Assembly: GCF_021134715.1 (NCBI RefSeq)
Contig: NC_060019.1
Location: 12,414,001-12,478,000 of the forward strand
Direction: 5' to 3'
Length of the DNA stretch: 64,000 nt
DNA from: Daphnia pulex
Lineage: Eukaryota; Arthropoda; Branchiopoda; Diplostraca; Daphniidae
Program-made: the position numbers and the translations under genes
Notes under the pieces: model-generated
Told to the model about the DNA's origin: nothing
Databases searched by the model: none
Seen by the model: the letters and a program-made list of their open reading frames with translations, nothing else
Shown here: positions 11,490 through 21,888 of the stretch, piece by piece
How positions within the stretch are numbered: position 1 is the stretch's first letter
Layout of the letters: each line of letters starts with the position of its first letter

Positions 11490-13567
11490 CTCGCCAGCCG
11501 CGATCTGCTCCTGCTGGTGCTGCTGTTGATGCTGGTCACGCAACCAAAACTCGCTCGTCCTTTATGATAGGCTACCAACGCGAATATAATTGCTGTCGAA
11601 TCAAATAATAACTGCCGTTGCTGTGTTGCTGTTCTTGGGCTTTTTGCACTGGTTGATTCTATGATCTCTTTTTTTGTTTCTTTCCTCGGCGCGTGCTGGA
11701 TGTTGTGGCTATGTGCTGGTGTACAGGATAAACACGTCTGATGGAAGCTGCTGGGTGAAAACCCGGACGACGCACAAGTGTCGACAAGTTTCGTTGCCAC
11801 GGTCAAAGTGAATGACTCCAAGAAAAACGCGCCGATCCCGCGCCAGTATATCACCAGCAGCAGCACCTCCTTTTTTGACGCTGCCGCTTCTTTGTTTGCG
11901 CGCCTTGTGCGTCTCACGACGCGACACCAAACTTTCTCCGTCTATCGGGATCTACTCCCACCAACGGCGCCAGCATCAGTATATAGTATTATAGGATCCA
12001 GCGCGTCTTTCAAGCACATGCGCTTGCTCCAGCACACAGCAACAGCAGGGCGGTGCTCGTGTGGGTGATTTTCGCTTATGGGCTGCGCGCACAGCACCGG
12101 TTCCGTACGCTCGTCGTTTTTTTATTTCATTTTCGAATTATAGGTTAACCGCATCTCTATTAGAGAGAGACTCTAAAACAATATGTATATGACGAGACGA
12201 ACCCAGCAGACAAAATAAGGAAAACAGGATAGGAATCTGTTGACTTTTGACAACGGGTGAACTGGTTATTGGTTATCCGCTTGTTCTATACCTTTGTTGC
12301 TAGCTGTGTTAGTATAACTGTCACGAGTGCATTTCCCGAGGGATCGAGTTCGACTGTGAAATCAAAAGAGTCAAATTTGCGGAAGATTCTATTTTTTTCT
12401 TTTTATTATCCAGCAAAATATCTCTTTCTAATATACTTTGAACGCGAACGACAGCATCCCAGCAATATGGTATTAGACGTCATAATATATAGGCCTATAA
12501 TAATAAGCCCTTTAGAATTTTTTGTTTAAATTACTAGCGAGAACGACGTACGACGACTAAATTGCGCTGAGTGGCCGGCAATAAATAATTTGTCACCTTT
12601 TCGACGTCGAAATATAACATGATTGGACGTCCTGTCTATAGGAGAGAGAAAAAAAAAATCGTGATTCAAGGGATTCAAGCCTCTTCCGGTCCTTATTTCA
12701 ATTAAATCACATGCAGTAAGAGTGTCGACTTCTTTCGTCTTTATTGCATTTGTGTGTGCTTTGCTGCTGTCTATATCCCGTATACCCAAGGCGACCCAAG
12801 GGCTAGCAGTTATATACTTAATGTTATATATATATATAAACAATCTACTATTTATTTGGCTGAGAAAGAAGGAAAGAATAAACTTCCGTGAGGTGAATAT
12901 ATATATACAAGACCAACAGCATTGCGTTTTTTTTTAATTTCATTTTAAGAGAAAAGAAACTGCATCGGAAATGAGCGCGACAACCTGGCGCATTCACGTC
13001 AATATTCAAGTAGAGAGCTGACTCACAGAAGTGAAAATCTAATTAGAGTGCGTACATATGCACCTCTTCATAATGTCCCATCATCATTGAACATTTGGAT
13101 TTCCCTCTTATATTGTTGAATAACTGTTGAATTTTAACAATTAGTGAATTTGCTGGCTAATGCAGCGAAATAATATCAAACAGATGTGATGATTTAATAA
13201 TGATATTTATACCAGATGTATATTAGTTTAATTATATTGAACTGCTGATGTCACAAACCACTAAACCAGAGCAACTTCAACACACACAATTAAATAAGAA
13301 TATCTTTTCTCTTAATCATTTATCTTTCATAAGTCGTTTCTATAGAACTCCAAACATACCTAGAAATAATTGAGTGCGTCACAGTATACAGCATATAGAA
13401 CAATGACCCCCAGTGAGTTCGTTAACTAAGAATAACGATATGATTTATTGGGTCCTATAGCGCGGTTTTGGCGATAATTGTAAACATATCCGGGGAGTGG
13501 TCCCAATCTAATTGACCTTGTGACCATCGAGACTCGTTTAGGGGAAACGACACGTATTATCTGTTAT
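11490..13567. other. Noncoding: probable GPCR 5' region and AT-rich spacer
   Basis: The first 500 bases are GC-balanced with CAG/CTG runs and could be 5' UTR and promoter of the receptor on the minus strand. The rest is AT-rich spacer with TA runs near 12825-12840 and one AGGCCTAT palindrome near 12490. Overlapping ORFs on both strands at 11.5-12.1 kb have no recognisable domain. Confidence 0.45.
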
Positions 13568-13578
13568 ATACATCAATG
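13568..13578. repeat. Target-site duplication, left copy (LINE fragment)
   Basis: ATACATCAATG directly precedes the truncated LINE and recurs at 14679-14689 right after its poly-A tail. Confidence 0.85.
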
Positions 13579-13911
13579 TTCTTTCCCTCAGTGGAATCCG
13601 CCTCGATTTTGTCCTCCTCTAAATTACCCTTCTTTCTCTGCAGCTTTCTCTCGGGCCACTGCGGCTTAAACAACTTTCTCTTTAAAATAAAAAAGTCTCC
13701 GTCACCGCTCTGTCCCTGCCTTTCAGGGGAAGTGGAAGATGTGGCTCATATTTTGTTTGTCTGTACCAGCCACGCCGTACACAGAGTCAGCCTTATTAAT
13801 TCTGCGGTTGAGTTAAAGCTGTCGTGGCCAGTCCCATTAGACGCTTTCTCCCAATCCAAAATTCTTTGGTCTTCGCTTGTTAAATTCCTATGTTCTATCA
13901 AAAGACTTTAA
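13579..13911 (+). pseudogene. C-terminal remnant of LINE ORF2 (HCC zinc motif)
   Basis: The open frame reads through FLSGHCGLNNFLFKI, then CPCLSGEVEDVAHILFVC, which matches the C-terminal Cys-His zinc motif found after the RT/RNase H region in I/Jockey/R1-type ORF2 proteins. An apparent ATG at 13576 lies in the flanking target duplication, so it is not a real start. Endonuclease and RT domains are absent through 5' truncation, so this copy cannot move by itself. Confidence 0.85.
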
Positions 13912-13934
13912 CCACCACCACCTTTTCCCAGTTC

Positions 13935-14440
13935 TTTATATTTTACTTCTTCTCTTAGTTGCGTCTTGGTACTCTGTACATTTTTGCATGGGTCCATCGT
14001 GCCCTAATTTCTGGCGCTTTAACCCTGCTTTCATCCTCAGGCTCTAGCGGGCGCCTTAACCGGACCGTGGCCGTAAGAGTCGTCCGGTGCTTCGCGGTGC
14101 TGGTGACATCCAAATCAGCATCTCGTCGCTCCGGACTATCTGGGGGGTCGGCAGCGGCGTCTTTTTATTCTGTTTAGTCTTCCTATTCTCTTTACTCGTG
14201 CTCTTAGTTGATGCATTTTGGCCGCTCTTTTGTTTCGCATGAGTCCCTCGTGCCCTAATTTCTGGCGCTTTTAACCCTGCTCTCATCCTCAGGCTCTAGC
14301 GGGCGCCTTAACCGGACCGTGGCCGTAAGAGTCGTCCGTTGCTTCGCGGTGCTGGTGACATCCAAATCAGCATCTCGTCGCACCGGTCTATCTGGGGGGT
14401 CGGCAGCGGCGTCTTTTTATTCGTTTTAGTCTTCTTATTC
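13935..14440 (+). repeat. Imperfect tandem duplication in LINE 3' UTR
   Basis: Two copies with a 251-bp offset: GCATGGGTCC at 13986 matches GCATGAGTCC at 14237. About 200 bp stay over 90% alike, ending around 14190 and 14440. Each copy carries ACCGGAC followed 16 bases later by its complement GTCCGGT (one mismatch in the second copy), which could form a hairpin. Confidence 0.85.
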
Positions 14441-14638
14441 TTATTTACTCAGTTTTTCAATCGCGTGCCGCTCCGCTTCACTTTCCAGAATTCCAGTTCT
14501 ACTTTCGATCTTCTGCCTAATCTTTCCTCTCGGTTCCCTCTCTCTTCTCCCATCCCCCTCTCTTATCCTTATTTTATCTCTACTTCATAATAATGTGACT
14601 CTTGTATTTTACCATGCCTATGACAATAAATTGGTAAC

Positions 14639-14655
14639 ATTCGCCTTCGGCGAAT
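14639..14655 (+). other. 3'-terminal hairpin of the truncated LINE
   Basis: ATTCGCC-TTC-GGCGAAT is a perfect 7-bp stem with a 3-base loop, placed 13 bases before the poly-A tail. In several LINE families a 3' stem-loop is the recognition site for the element's own reverse transcriptase. The same role here is inference. Confidence 0.7.
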
Positions 14656-14678
14656 ACACACCTCATTTAAAAAAAAAA

Positions 14679-14689
14679 ATACATCAATG
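14679..14689. repeat. Target-site duplication, right copy (LINE fragment)
   Basis: ATACATCAATG, identical to 13568-13578; marks the 3' boundary of the insertion. Confidence 0.85.
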
Positions 14690-16760
14690 CGCGTGGTACA
14701 TCTAAGCTGTCCCTATATAATATATGGTGCCATATGCAGATATATTATACGGCAAACCGCTGGCTGATGCTGTTTGTCAACGGGAAATTGCTATATTGCG
14801 GCTTTCTAAGTTGGCCTTTAGCGCTTAGTTTGCACTAATGTCAGCAGCTTGTTTCAAGTTTTGAAATTGCAACTTTGCAAAAGCATATTTACAAAAGGCA
14901 GCAGGCAAATAAGTCGTTCAGCCTTCCTTAAGTTTGTGAATGGTATATCCAAGTTTATGTATATGCTGCTAAAACATGTATTCTACGACCAGCATCAACT
15001 ACTATACTAGTATGCAAAAACTAGCTGCCCCGTGTTGAATGAAATAGCAGCATATTAGCTAGCCTATCTTATAATATAGGCCTGTATATAGGCTATATGA
15101 GATCCATCATATTAGCCAAGCAATCAGCAAAAGTCTGGTAAATCTACGTGACGTGTATAAGGGTGCATATAGGATAGATGACATTGCATTCACAGCAGAT
15201 GATGATGAGACGTCCCGTTATTAATCCAATAAGTCGCCCAGCCTTCGTTTTCATCCTTCATATTAATATGTGTAGCAAATGAATTCTTTTGTTGCCCACA
15301 TTAACCGTAATTAATGAATGTTAAGAAATCTAAAGATTATTCGAATGTGTAAATATCGAATAAGAAGAGGAATGGCTCCTTTCAAAGTTTGTTGATTTGA
15401 TGATTGAAATGAAACCAACGTCTAATGGACCTGGAAGTCTAAACTAATACATAATATAATATAGTAGCCAGGCCCTAATTTACCGCCCTATTATACACTT
15501 GTATACTCTTTCAGGGGCCTCGTCTATAAAAATGTCGTTGGTTCGACGGGCCTTTATTTCAATCCCGTTGGCTTTCCAATGTATATGCCATCATCTCGTT
15601 CTCTGATTTCCGGTTCATTCGACCGTGATGAAAACGCGATGATGCTGGTATACAGTATATAGCCCCCCTCCAACAACTAAGACAGTTTTCCGGCTATATA
15701 TTACTACTCATTTTTTTTTCTCTATTCCTTATATTCATTGATGATTCGTATATATTTGTATTACACATAATTTGACATTCAAGTTTCAGATTTATATCGG
15801 AATGGATAAAAGGGAGGGTGTATGCTATGGGATAGAACATGAGCGAGACGAAAGGATTGGGACACTATAGGCAAAGTTCCAGTGGTCAGTTGGCCAATCG
15901 GTCCATCCTTATATGATTACAGAACACTGGCGCACAAACAAAAAAACAACAATCTATATAGACTGCCGGCCGGACAAGACGAGTGACACGCTGTATAAGA
16001 CGGCATTCTCATTTTCTCCGATGGAAAAGCAAAAGGCACCCGGCGTGAGAGATATATAATAGATCCCCAACAGCGAGCAGAGTCTCTTATTTAGTGTTGG
16101 GAGTGCTGGGGTCGCCAATAAGGCGGGGCCAAGAGAATCACTGGTGGTATGGCATCATAAAATACAAAGACCAATACACAAGATATATCTAAACAAAAAA
16201 ATAAATCTATCCATTACTGCATTGCCCAAGAAAACCTGGAGCTTATTCAGTCCAAATAATTTGTGTCCCCTGATGGAGAGACGGCGAGTAAAGAATCGAA
16301 AGAATATAGGGAGTCTATGACCAGCATTCCTTTGTTATATACAAACCCATTGGCTGAGAGAGAGTAGAACATGATCTCTCTCCAAATAGTCTCTAGCTAT
16401 AATGGATGATATGCTGCTCTACAGCACTGTGCCCTTGGAACTTTACGTTCAACATTTGTCTTGCTTTTGTGCTACCCTTTCACTCTTACATCACAGTTTG
16501 ATTTGATTTATTGAGAATAACGGATGATAGCCACGAGCCAAAGGTCGACACTATTCTCGACAACTCGTCTTTATTTGTCGATTTATTCGAGGATTTATTG
16601 ATCCAATACGGATTTGTTCCAAAATCCGATTCAAAAAGGTGTCACGCTCGTAAGCTGCAAACAAATAAATAAAGCCTATCAGAAGATTGTATGGGGTATT
16701 ATCGACATTAACCTTCAGTTGGTGATGCATGTTAACCGAATCGTCATCATTTCAGGCTTT
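14690..16760. other. Noncoding AT-rich spacer
   Basis: No coding region, RNA gene or mobile element that I can support. Contains a degenerate AGGCCT palindrome near 15075 and dispersed TA-rich runs. Confidence 0.5.
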
Positions 16761-16839
16761 CACTGGGATCGAACACCAGTCCTACTCTATACGGGTCTGT
16801 TTTAGACGAGCACTCGGATCGCTAACCACAGTGCCAGTG
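16761..16839 (-). other. tRNA-like sequence with A- and B-box (SINE or tRNA pseudogene)
   Basis: On the minus strand the segment opens with CACTGG and closes with CCAGTG, a possible 6-bp acceptor-like stem. It contains TGGCACTGTGG (one mismatch to the RNA polymerase III A-box consensus, complement of 16826-16836) and GTTCGATCCC (perfect B-box, complement of 16765-16774). The internal cloverleaf is poor, so this is more likely tRNA-derived than a working tRNA. Confidence 0.4.
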
Positions 16840-16992
16840 GGGTTGAAATGATAGTCGATAAAATCGAAAGAATATCTAAATACGTGGAAACTTTGTCGAA
16901 AATAAAGATGAAAGCTAATCAGGTATTGGTGAGACTACAGTTATCAACAGTGTCATTCATGAGTGGTGCATGGAGTACTCATCATATCAGCT

Positions 16993-17062
16993 TCTTTTAG
17001 GACTTGAACACTCAAGTGCCATCGTCACGATCACGCGCTATGGCCACTAGACCGATTGGATG
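16993..17062 (-). other. Second tRNA-like sequence with A- and B-box
   Basis: On the minus strand CGGTCTAGTGG (complement of 17044-17054) resembles the A-box of tRNA-Glu, with one mismatch. GTTCAAGTCC (complement of 17000-17009) fits the B-box. It lies about 150 bp upstream of the first tRNA-like unit in the same orientation. The arms do not fold into a convincing cloverleaf. Confidence 0.35.
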
Positions 17063-20000
17063 TTTAAATTTGTCGCAAATTTTTAAGGTAATTTATTTAC
17101 AAATGTTGGAAAATCCAGATTATTATTTTTTTCATCGCTCTGGATGTCTAATTAATGGAATTCTTTTTTATTTGTTTTAATTTTTAATTTCGCCTTTCTA
17201 AAAAATACAGTTTCAGCGGTACGGGCGCTACTAGCGACACTGTCGGCAGAAAAACGAAACTCAAATCCACGGTAAAATTATTAAATTTTTTTAAAAACGT
17301 AATTTAGATTTTAAAAGCTTAAAAATCGATTAACTGTATTCATAAAATTTACAAGTTTCACAACTTTTAAAGGAACATTATTTTCCTTCCTCGCCAAAAA
17401 AATAACACATTAAATGTAACATGTATAAAGAACAATTTGTGTATCACCGCTATTATACATTGCGATACATTGAAAATTCTTGTAATCGCCTTTTATTTTT
17501 CTTTCGTGGGGATTTGGGTTTTTTCGCTTGCGAGTTTACTCAGGTCGGATGCCCTTTCACTTCCGTTCTCCTTAGTATATTTTTCACTGTAACCCAACCG
17601 CGGGAGAAACTAATGTAAAGAAAGAAAGAAAAAAAAATTGAAATTAACGACCATAAAAGAAAACATATTGCTTTCAGCCATCAGACTTATAGAACAGCTA
17701 GAAAACGCAAAGGCTATTATATGCGGGATGACAGTTGAAGGGCGGGAACCATGTGTGTGCTGTGCTGTGGTCTGGCCTTATCGGGAGTCTGCCATCATTA
17801 ATACCCATCACATGTATGGCTGATAGTATAGCCTTTGCACCCAAAAGAAAAAGGAGGCCAGAGAAAACTAAAGAAAATGGGGATTTACGTCACGAGGACA
17901 AAAAAACAAGCGATGCTCTTTATTCTATATCCTTTTTTTTCTTTTCGTTTGTTCTTGGAAGCTGCTGCTGGGTCCCTCCCACAGACGATAAGAATAAGCG
18001 GGTGTGTGTATACTGATGATGATACATATATATTTGATGAGGAGATGACAGTGATGAAGCATATTGTGACACCACATGACAAAGAGCAACCGATTTCCCA
18101 TCTCGAACACGGGAGACTCATCAAATCTCAGCATCTAGATCCAATGTATAAACAGCTCTCCGTTGGTGGTTATATCCAACATGGACTTTGTTAATGATAT
18201 TTTTTTCTTAACTGTTCTGAATTGATACTTATCTCTTTTAATTATGACGGAATCGCTGATGGGAAATGCGCCACTCTTTCTTCAACGTCAACAGCTATAA
18301 GCGTTTATACAGCCCTGAGTTATTGGTGTGGCAAAATGAAAAGGCCCATTAAGCCTATAAAGTATACCGTATTCTCTTGATAAGAAAATAAATAAACATG
18401 AACATTGTGATGCCTCTCTATACATGTATAAAATATGCATGCCCATTAACACCAGCCACAGAGAAACTCAACCCCGTGCACTCTGTGTCTTATCTTATAT
18501 ATTCGTAGAAGTCGTATTATCATAGCTCTGTATAAGAGACTCATAGAGTGGGATCACCCCATTTGTTCAATTCCAAGCAATGTCAACGACTTCAAATTCT
18601 GCTGCGTGGAAGCAGCAACTATATATATTTATAGCTCTCACGTTTTCATATTATAATATGTATTATTTTCTCTTTTCTTGTCTGCTGTCTCGCATAATGT
18701 CTCACAGCCACAGCAGCATATATACCAACTCTGGTGTCATTCCACCTCAAATGGAATGGCAAACCACTTTCGACAAGTGCTCCCTTCTTTCTCGCTCCTC
18801 TTATCTGCTGCATCAAGGGAAAATAAAAATGTCTCCTCAAAAATGTCTTTCTTGCTCTGCTTTTTTTCTTTGAGGTTTCGTCTCAGCAGCGTTATTATAT
18901 ACTTGTTTCCGAGTCAGATATATAGCCTAAACCCTCTCTCACAAGTTACAGATATGCAAAAATATTTTACAATTATAATGGTGCTGGGCTAACTGAGCCT
19001 TTTTATTTCGGCTAACACCGTCTTTTAATGGGGCATTTTCATCCATTTCCATTTGTAATAGACAACTCAACGACTCTTTTATTTTTTCAGCAAGCTCTTA
19101 AGTCTTAATATATCCTTTTTGAATAATTGACGATTGAAGGGTGCTGTGGAGAGAGAGGGAAGCCGGATATTATTATACAGAAAGACTTTGAGAGTTTACA
19201 GGTAGGTAGCGATTCAACGATTATACAAGAGACCCAGAAGCACACAACTTTATTTTCAATATATGGTTTCAACTTCCGCTTGGACGATGAATAAGGAAGC
19301 GGAGGACTATTATGCTTCGCTATACTAATATATCGCTCACCATTTGAAAGTGTTGTAATAATGCACTGTGACGGCCTGTTGGGCACACGGAAATGATTGT
19401 TAGTGAATCGCTGCTGCAAAGGATTATCAGGAAGATGTAAACCGTGCATCAGAGCGTGCAAAACAAAATATCGAGTTACAGTCTATAGCCCAAATATAAT
19501 AATACCGGGTATAGTGCAAATTCACGTCCATCATCAAATTCTTTTAGCAGCACTAATGGAGCCTCTCAGTTACTGATATCCTTGATATTAGTTACTTGCC
19601 ACCGGCATATGGGAGTTAGCAGGTTCCAGTTACAAAACGAGACGAAGATAAGGATAACTTGAAGTTAACAATAGGCTACACCGTATATTATTTCCGACCT
19701 TATTTTTTATCATATATATAAATACCTAGTTAACTCGGCCAATCTAAATCTATAATCTATTACATACAGTATCAAGGCGTAAAATTAGGCTGGTGAACAA
19801 TTAATAATGATGGATGATTTTAACTTTCCATCACTTGTATACAATTTGTACAAATCGCTTTCTATTAGCTGATTAATTAGAAATCTAAAACGATCTAAAA
19901 CTAGGGGAAAGAGCTCAATCCTGTGGGATTAATTTTTCTTTTCTTCTATCCGTAATAAGTGATAAGACGTACGGATAGTTCTAATAATCTTATAATAAAC

Positions 20001-21188
20001 ATGTGAGTAAAACCGGAAAAGGAAGAAGAACGTTCGCCAGCAACTTATAAGTGATTACTTTATGAGTTGCAAAGCTCGCGGAAATCGCACCTACGTCTTT
20101 TATTTTGCTTCCGCTTGAACGGATTACACGATAAAAACAAAAGTAAAGTCATTCAAGTCCAATGGAAAGGACATAACTTGACACGTGACGTGAATGAATT
20201 AGTCATTATATTAGTCGTACGTCCAGGATTATTATGGACTCATATTATTACGCATTTGATAACACAAAAGCGAGAACAAAAGCCCAAAAGGCTAATATAT
20301 ACCGGAATAGAACAAACACCCTGGGATACATTTAAAACCTTTCATCGTTATGGAAACAGATATAATTTACGATATCATGATGGAATATCATCGACGACTC
20401 ACAGCACAGCAGTTTTTTATTTTATTTTAAACTACATTTCCTCCATGTGCTCTTACATGGAGCTACAGTATAGCCTACACTTTATAATAGGACGGAAAAC
20501 ATCAATGATAAATCAAACGACGTCCATCCATCCTCGTTTGGTTTTTTGAAGCGTTCTTCCGTTGGTTATATATACATTTCTTCTCAATAAGGCTTCAATA
20601 TAAATAAGTGGGGATTTGTTGCCTTTTCAAAATAAATTTGACAAATTGATATCCCGATTTTATTATTCTCCGTTTCGATTTTTTTTCTTTTCGTTAATAT
20701 CTTCTATATATTGTATATTATCTTTCTTTTCTGTCGCAACCAATTTTCTTGTTGTCGATGAAGACTTTTTGAGCTATCAGATTAATTATCTTCGATTTTG
20801 ATATAGGCCTATATAGACCATAAGCATAGGGGGCTTATCAACATGTATTCCTTAATTACGTTTATACTCTTTGAACTATATTACTATAGAGAGGTTACAT
20901 AATTCAGATAATACCACCTACATATGCTGTATCCGAATAAAAAAAAAGACTGTTGTTCTGCTGTTGTTAAAATAATACCGGCAGCATGGAGATGACATTT
21001 ATTATTATAAGTTTTGATAAGGTACACTTCGCGGTTCAGGAGAAAGTCTCAACACGACCGTGTACTCTGTCTACCATATACGTGTTAAAGAAATCAATAT
21101 TAATATAACCTATACGTAACGCAATAACACAGCACGCCAGCAGCAGCAAAACAGCACAGCTCGCAAGTAAACCCAAGTAAACAATCTT
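17063..21188. other. Noncoding AT-rich spacer
   Basis: Nothing here is supportable as a gene. The longest open frame (20067-20549, plus strand, 160 codons) has no recognisable motif and ordinary noncoding composition. One exact ATATAGGCCTATAT palindrome lies at 20801-20814. Confidence 0.5.
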
Positions 21189-21200
21189 GAGGCTTGACTC

Positions 21201-21207
<7 letters not shown>
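21189..21207. repeat. Target-site duplication, 3' side of full-length element
   Basis: GAGGCTTGACTCTATATTT, identical to 27129-27147. The final Ts merge with the poly-T (poly-A of the element), so this border is uncertain by up to three bases. Confidence 0.95.
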
Positions 21208-21243
<36 letters not shown>

Positions 21244-21888
21244 TGAGCGTTACCTCCTGCAGGAGTGTCGCTCGAATGTATTGTACAGTTTCATGGCAAT
21301 ATAGATACAACACATATGTACATTTCTTGTACCCGTGGCGCCACTCACGGATGGTGTTGGAACCAGAGGCACATGGGAGGGATTAGAGGCCAGGATAAGG
21401 GCAATATACAGGGAACATTGTGCATGGCGAAAACTAATACACGAATAAAACAACACGAATAAGACAACACGAAAAGGGAAACTGGGCCTATTTACACCAC
21501 GCTGGGCGGGCGATCATCCGCGAGCTCTGCTTGGCTTTTTGGAGTCTACCCGGTTTGGTTGCACCTTCAAGACCATCAGCCGACGGCCACCGGTACAGCC
21601 TCCACCAAGCAGAGAGCGGTGAACACAGTTACAGCGGGAAAATCTCTGGCTAGCTTGAGGTTAGAGATTGGGCATAAGATCAATATGTACAATTAAATGC
21701 AAGGGCTCACACTCTCCTGACCAGCAGGGGAGCAGAGCCGCAATTTACACAAGATAAGAACCGCGAGATGACCTCCTGGGCAACCTAAGTAAATCTTAGG
21801 GCCAAGAGTGAACATCGAGAGCGGTAAGGTACAAGAATGGAGGAGAATAGAGACCAGAGCCAATATTCAAGCAATTACGGGTGACACC

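Larger units (their letters stand above)
13579..14678 (+). mobile_element. 5'-truncated non-LTR retrotransposon insertion
   Basis: A 1.1-kb LINE copy bounded by an 11-bp direct repeat and ending in about ten A residues. It starts inside ORF2 and retains only the C-terminal coding end (13579-13911) plus a 3' UTR of about 750 bp. The UTR has an imperfect tandem duplication (about 250-bp period) and a 7-bp stem hairpin just before the tail (14639-14655). Truncation at the 5' end is the normal result of incomplete target-primed reverse transcription. It belongs to a different family from the two larger elements in the window, judging by its 3' UTR. Confidence 0.9.

Noticed and set aside
11486..11917. 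143-codon minus-strand ORF overlapping the GPCR first exon
   Set aside because: It opens on GTG rather than ATG, is in another frame from the supported receptor exon, and has no domain.
19105..19461. 118-codon minus-strand ORF
   Set aside because: No recognisable domain; composition like its surroundings.
20067..20549. 160-codon ORF on the plus strand
   Set aside because: No motif, no splice or promoter context, AT-rich noncoding style; length is possible by chance in this region.
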